From an uncultured Acidimicrobiales bacterium (GTDB lineage Bacteria; Actinomycetota; Acidimicrobiia; Acidimicrobiales; CALAML01): a stretch of 64,000 bases of DNA. Under the pieces are notes generated by a model that was not told the origin of the DNA, searched no databases, and saw only the letters and a program-made list of their open reading frames with translations. A program made the translations under genes and the position numbers. Positions 62,556 to 64,000 of the stretch are shown here, one piece after another; the first letter of the stretch is position 1, and each line of letters starts with the position of its first letter. The stretch is from NCBI GenBank assembly GCA_937925845.1, contig CALAML010000260.1:1-64000 (forward strand). Reading direction: 5' to 3'.

Positions 62556-62882
62556 TTAGAGGTGGGGGGTGAGTTCGTCGAGGAGCTGGGCCTTGCTCTT
62601 GGCGCCCACGATCTTGTGGGCCACTTCGCCGTCCTTGAACAACAACATGGTGGGGATGCTCATCACTTCGAAGCGGCGGGCCACGTTCGGGTTTTCGTCG
62701 ACGTTGACCTTCGAGATGTTGATCACACCAACCTTCTCGTCGGCGATCTCGTCGAGGATCGGGGCCACCATCTTGCAGGGGCCGCACCATTCGGCCCAGA
62801 AGTCGACCAGCACCGGCTCAGAGGCGGAGCCGATGGTCTCATCAAAGGTGGCGTCGGTGAGTTGCGAAACGTTTTCGGACAT
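62556..62882 (-). CDS. trxA: Thioredoxin
   Basis: 108 residues from ATG 62882, with GAAAGG eight bases upstream. The active site is WAEWCGPCKMVAP, and the cis-proline site SIPTMLLFKDG is present. It reduces disulfides of ribonucleotide reductase and other targets using the thioredoxin reductase encoded just upstream. It is separated from trxB by about 290 bases. Confidence 0.97.
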   Translation of the reverse strand: MSENVSQLTDATFDETIGSASEPVLVDFWAEWCGPCKMVAPILDEIADEKVGVINISKVNVDENPNVARRFEVMSIPTMLLFKDGEVAHKIVGAKSKAQLLDELTPHL

Positions 62883-62899
62883 GGTGTGGGCCTTTCGGG

Positions 62900-63199
62900 G
62901 TGGGTGGCCGGGTCGTTGCCGCCGGGCCATTGAACTTAGTCGCAGTAGGGGCGTGGTTCCGGACAATCACCGTCACGCCAGTGAGCTACGGCAAAGCGAA
63001 TGTCTGGTTTCAGGCTACCGACGATGCAACCGGAGAAGCGCCGCCGTCATTCCCGATCAGTGAACGAATCGAACGCGTGATCGCAGAAATCTCGGGAGAG
63101 GTCGAAGCGGATAACCGGAAGCGGATAGAGACTGAGGACGTAGCTCTATCGGCCTTCCTCGACTGTTGTCCGGAATTAGGCGTCGTGTTGGGCTTCTAG
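62900..63199 (+). CDS. Possible small ORF opposite the trxB 3' end
   Basis: An open frame from a GTG near 62900 with coherent-looking C-terminal helices (RIERVIAEISGEVEADNRKR, LSAFLDCCPELGVVLGF), but with codon use (TTA, ATA, CGA, CTA) unlike its neighbours. It overlaps the last 24 bases of trxB on the other strand. The start is unknown; it may be non-coding. Low confidence. Confidence 0.2.
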   Translation: MGGRVVAAGPLNLVAVGAWFRTITVTPVSYGKANVWFQATDDATGEAPPSFPISERIERVIAEISGEVEADNRKRIETEDVALSAFLDCCPELGVVLGF

Positions 63200-64000
63200 C
63201 CAGCGTTCGGCGTCGATGGCGGCCATACAGCCGGAACCGGCGGCGGTGATGGCCTGGCGGTAGTAGTCGTCCTGGACGTCGCCGCAGGCAAACACGCCGG
63301 GCACGTTGGTGATGGTGGTGCCGGGCTCGGTTACCAGGTACGCCGACTCGTGGAGGTCGAGGGCGCCCTTGAACAAGTCGGTGTTCGGGCGGTGACCGAT
63401 GGCTACGAACAGGCCGGTGAAGTCCATCTTCGACTCTTCACCGGTGTTGGTGTCGGTGATGGTGATGCCCTCAAGTTTGGTCTCGCCGTGGATGTCAGTG
63501 ACCGTCGAGTTCCACTGCCACTTGATCTTTTCGTTGGCCATGGCCCGGTCCTGCATGATCTGTGAGGCCCGCAGTTCATCGCGGCGGTGGATAACCGTTA
63601 CGCTTTTGGCGAACTTGGTGAGAAACGTGGCTTCTTCCATCGCAGAGTCGCCACCACCGACCACGGCGATGTCCTGGTCCTTGAAGAAAAAGCCGTCGCA
63701 GGTGGCGCACGTGGACACCCCGTGGCCGAGGAGTCGGCTCTCGCCGTCGAGGCCCAGCATCAGTGACTGGGCGCCGGTGGCCACGATCACGCTCTTGGAC
63801 ACAAAGTCGGGTTCGCCTTCGGGGTCACCGGTCCAGACTTTGAAGGGCTGTTCGGTGAAGTCGACGCGTGTGGCCTTGACCGTATGCACGTCGGTGCCGA
63901 ACTTGGTGGCCTGTTCCCGGAAGCGCATCATCAGCTCCGGACCCATGATTCCCTCGGGAAATCCGGGGTAGTTCTCCACATCGGTGGTCAGCATCAACTG
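63176..64000 (-). CDS. trxB: Thioredoxin reductase, C-terminal part (runs off right edge)
   Basis: 275 residues of the 3' part; the N-terminal FAD-binding GxGxxG and start lie beyond base 64000. The dithiol active site CATCDG, the NADPH-binding motif VVGGGDSAMEEATFLT and the second FAD motif GVFACGDVQDDYYRQA are present. Flavoprotein that uses NADPH to reduce thioredoxin. Order trxB-trxA on the minus strand is the usual one near the origin of Actinobacteria. Confidence 0.97.
   Translation of the reverse strand, partial: QLMLTTDVENYPGFPEGIMGPELMMRFREQATKFGTDVHTVKATRVDFTEQPFKVWTGDPEGEPDFVSKSVIVATGAQSLMLGLDGESRLLGHGVSTCATCDGFFFKDQDIAVVGGGDSAMEEATFLTKFAKSVTVIHRRDELRASQIMQDRAMANEKIKWQWNSTVTDIHGETKLEGITITDTNTGEESKMDFTGLFVAIGHRPNTDLFKGALDLHESAYLVTEPGTTITNVPGVFACGDVQDDYYRQAITAAGSGCMAAIDAERWLEAQHDA

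Overview
The window reads as a high-GC actinomycetote chromosome carrying the replication-origin neighbourhood. Gene order rsmG-parA-parB on one side and rpmH, rnpA, yidD, yidC, jag and dnaA-dnaN-recF-dciA-gyrB-gyrA-DUF3566-tRNA-Ile on the other is the usual actinobacterial oriC layout. The many GTG starts, 4-base GTGA/ATGA gene overlaps, several apparently leaderless transcripts, and the DciA and FliA/WhiG-type sigma genes fit the same phylum. From the overall gene style I lean towards the class Acidimicrobiia, but nothing here fixes a genus.

Layout. 1-2.7 kb: the start of a large secreted surface protein and a small lipoprotein. 2.7-25.9 kb: an exopolysaccharide (or glycan-exporting) locus. 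It has a PIG-L deacetylase, an NAD-dependent sugar epimerase, a WecG/TagA transferase and two GT4 glycosyltransferases on the plus strand. A minus-strand operon follows with a nucleotidyltransferase-GT4 fusion, a membrane-anchored beta-helix protein, a GT4 enzyme and a flippase. A second plus-strand operon has a lectin-like exported protein, a Wzy-type polymerase fused to Wzz-like and degenerate Wzc-like parts, a Wzc-like chain-length/BY-kinase protein with a roughly 400-residue disordered tail, a kinase-phosphotransferase fusion and a zinc-ribbon C-methyltransferase. Together they can supply precursor modification, stepwise assembly, flipping, polymerisation and length control.

26-31.6 kb: an Rpf-like lipoprotein with a possible riboswitch leader, a methyltransferase, a tRNA cluster that includes an odd Trp tRNA and a degenerate tRNA, a PPOX-family protein, two more tRNAs, two small proteins and, at 30593-31624, a thioredoxin-fold protein whose reading frame is interrupted by one in-frame TGA. 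The TGA replaces a cysteine of a C-G-C active-site motif and is followed by a good bacterial SECIS-like hairpin. It is the strongest unusual signal here and is annotated as a probable selenoprotein. 32-42.3 kb: the helicase HrpA, an acyltransferase, a TetR/membrane-protein operon with a visible operator, an inositol-phosphatase-family enzyme, a DUF3105 lipoprotein, a FliA/WhiG sigma factor and an oxidoreductase.

42.3-64 kb: the origin region. gyrA, gyrB, dciA, recF, dnaN and dnaA run on the minus strand; the gap between dnaN and dnaA has DnaA-box-like sequences. rpmH to parB run on the plus strand, then trxA and trxB on the minus strand. A 990-base gap between dnaA and rpmH carries a tandem repeat of about 190 bases. 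A palindromic repeat family (four copies: 38.9, 39.8, 49.4 and 62.3 kb) sits at gene ends and probably acts as terminators.
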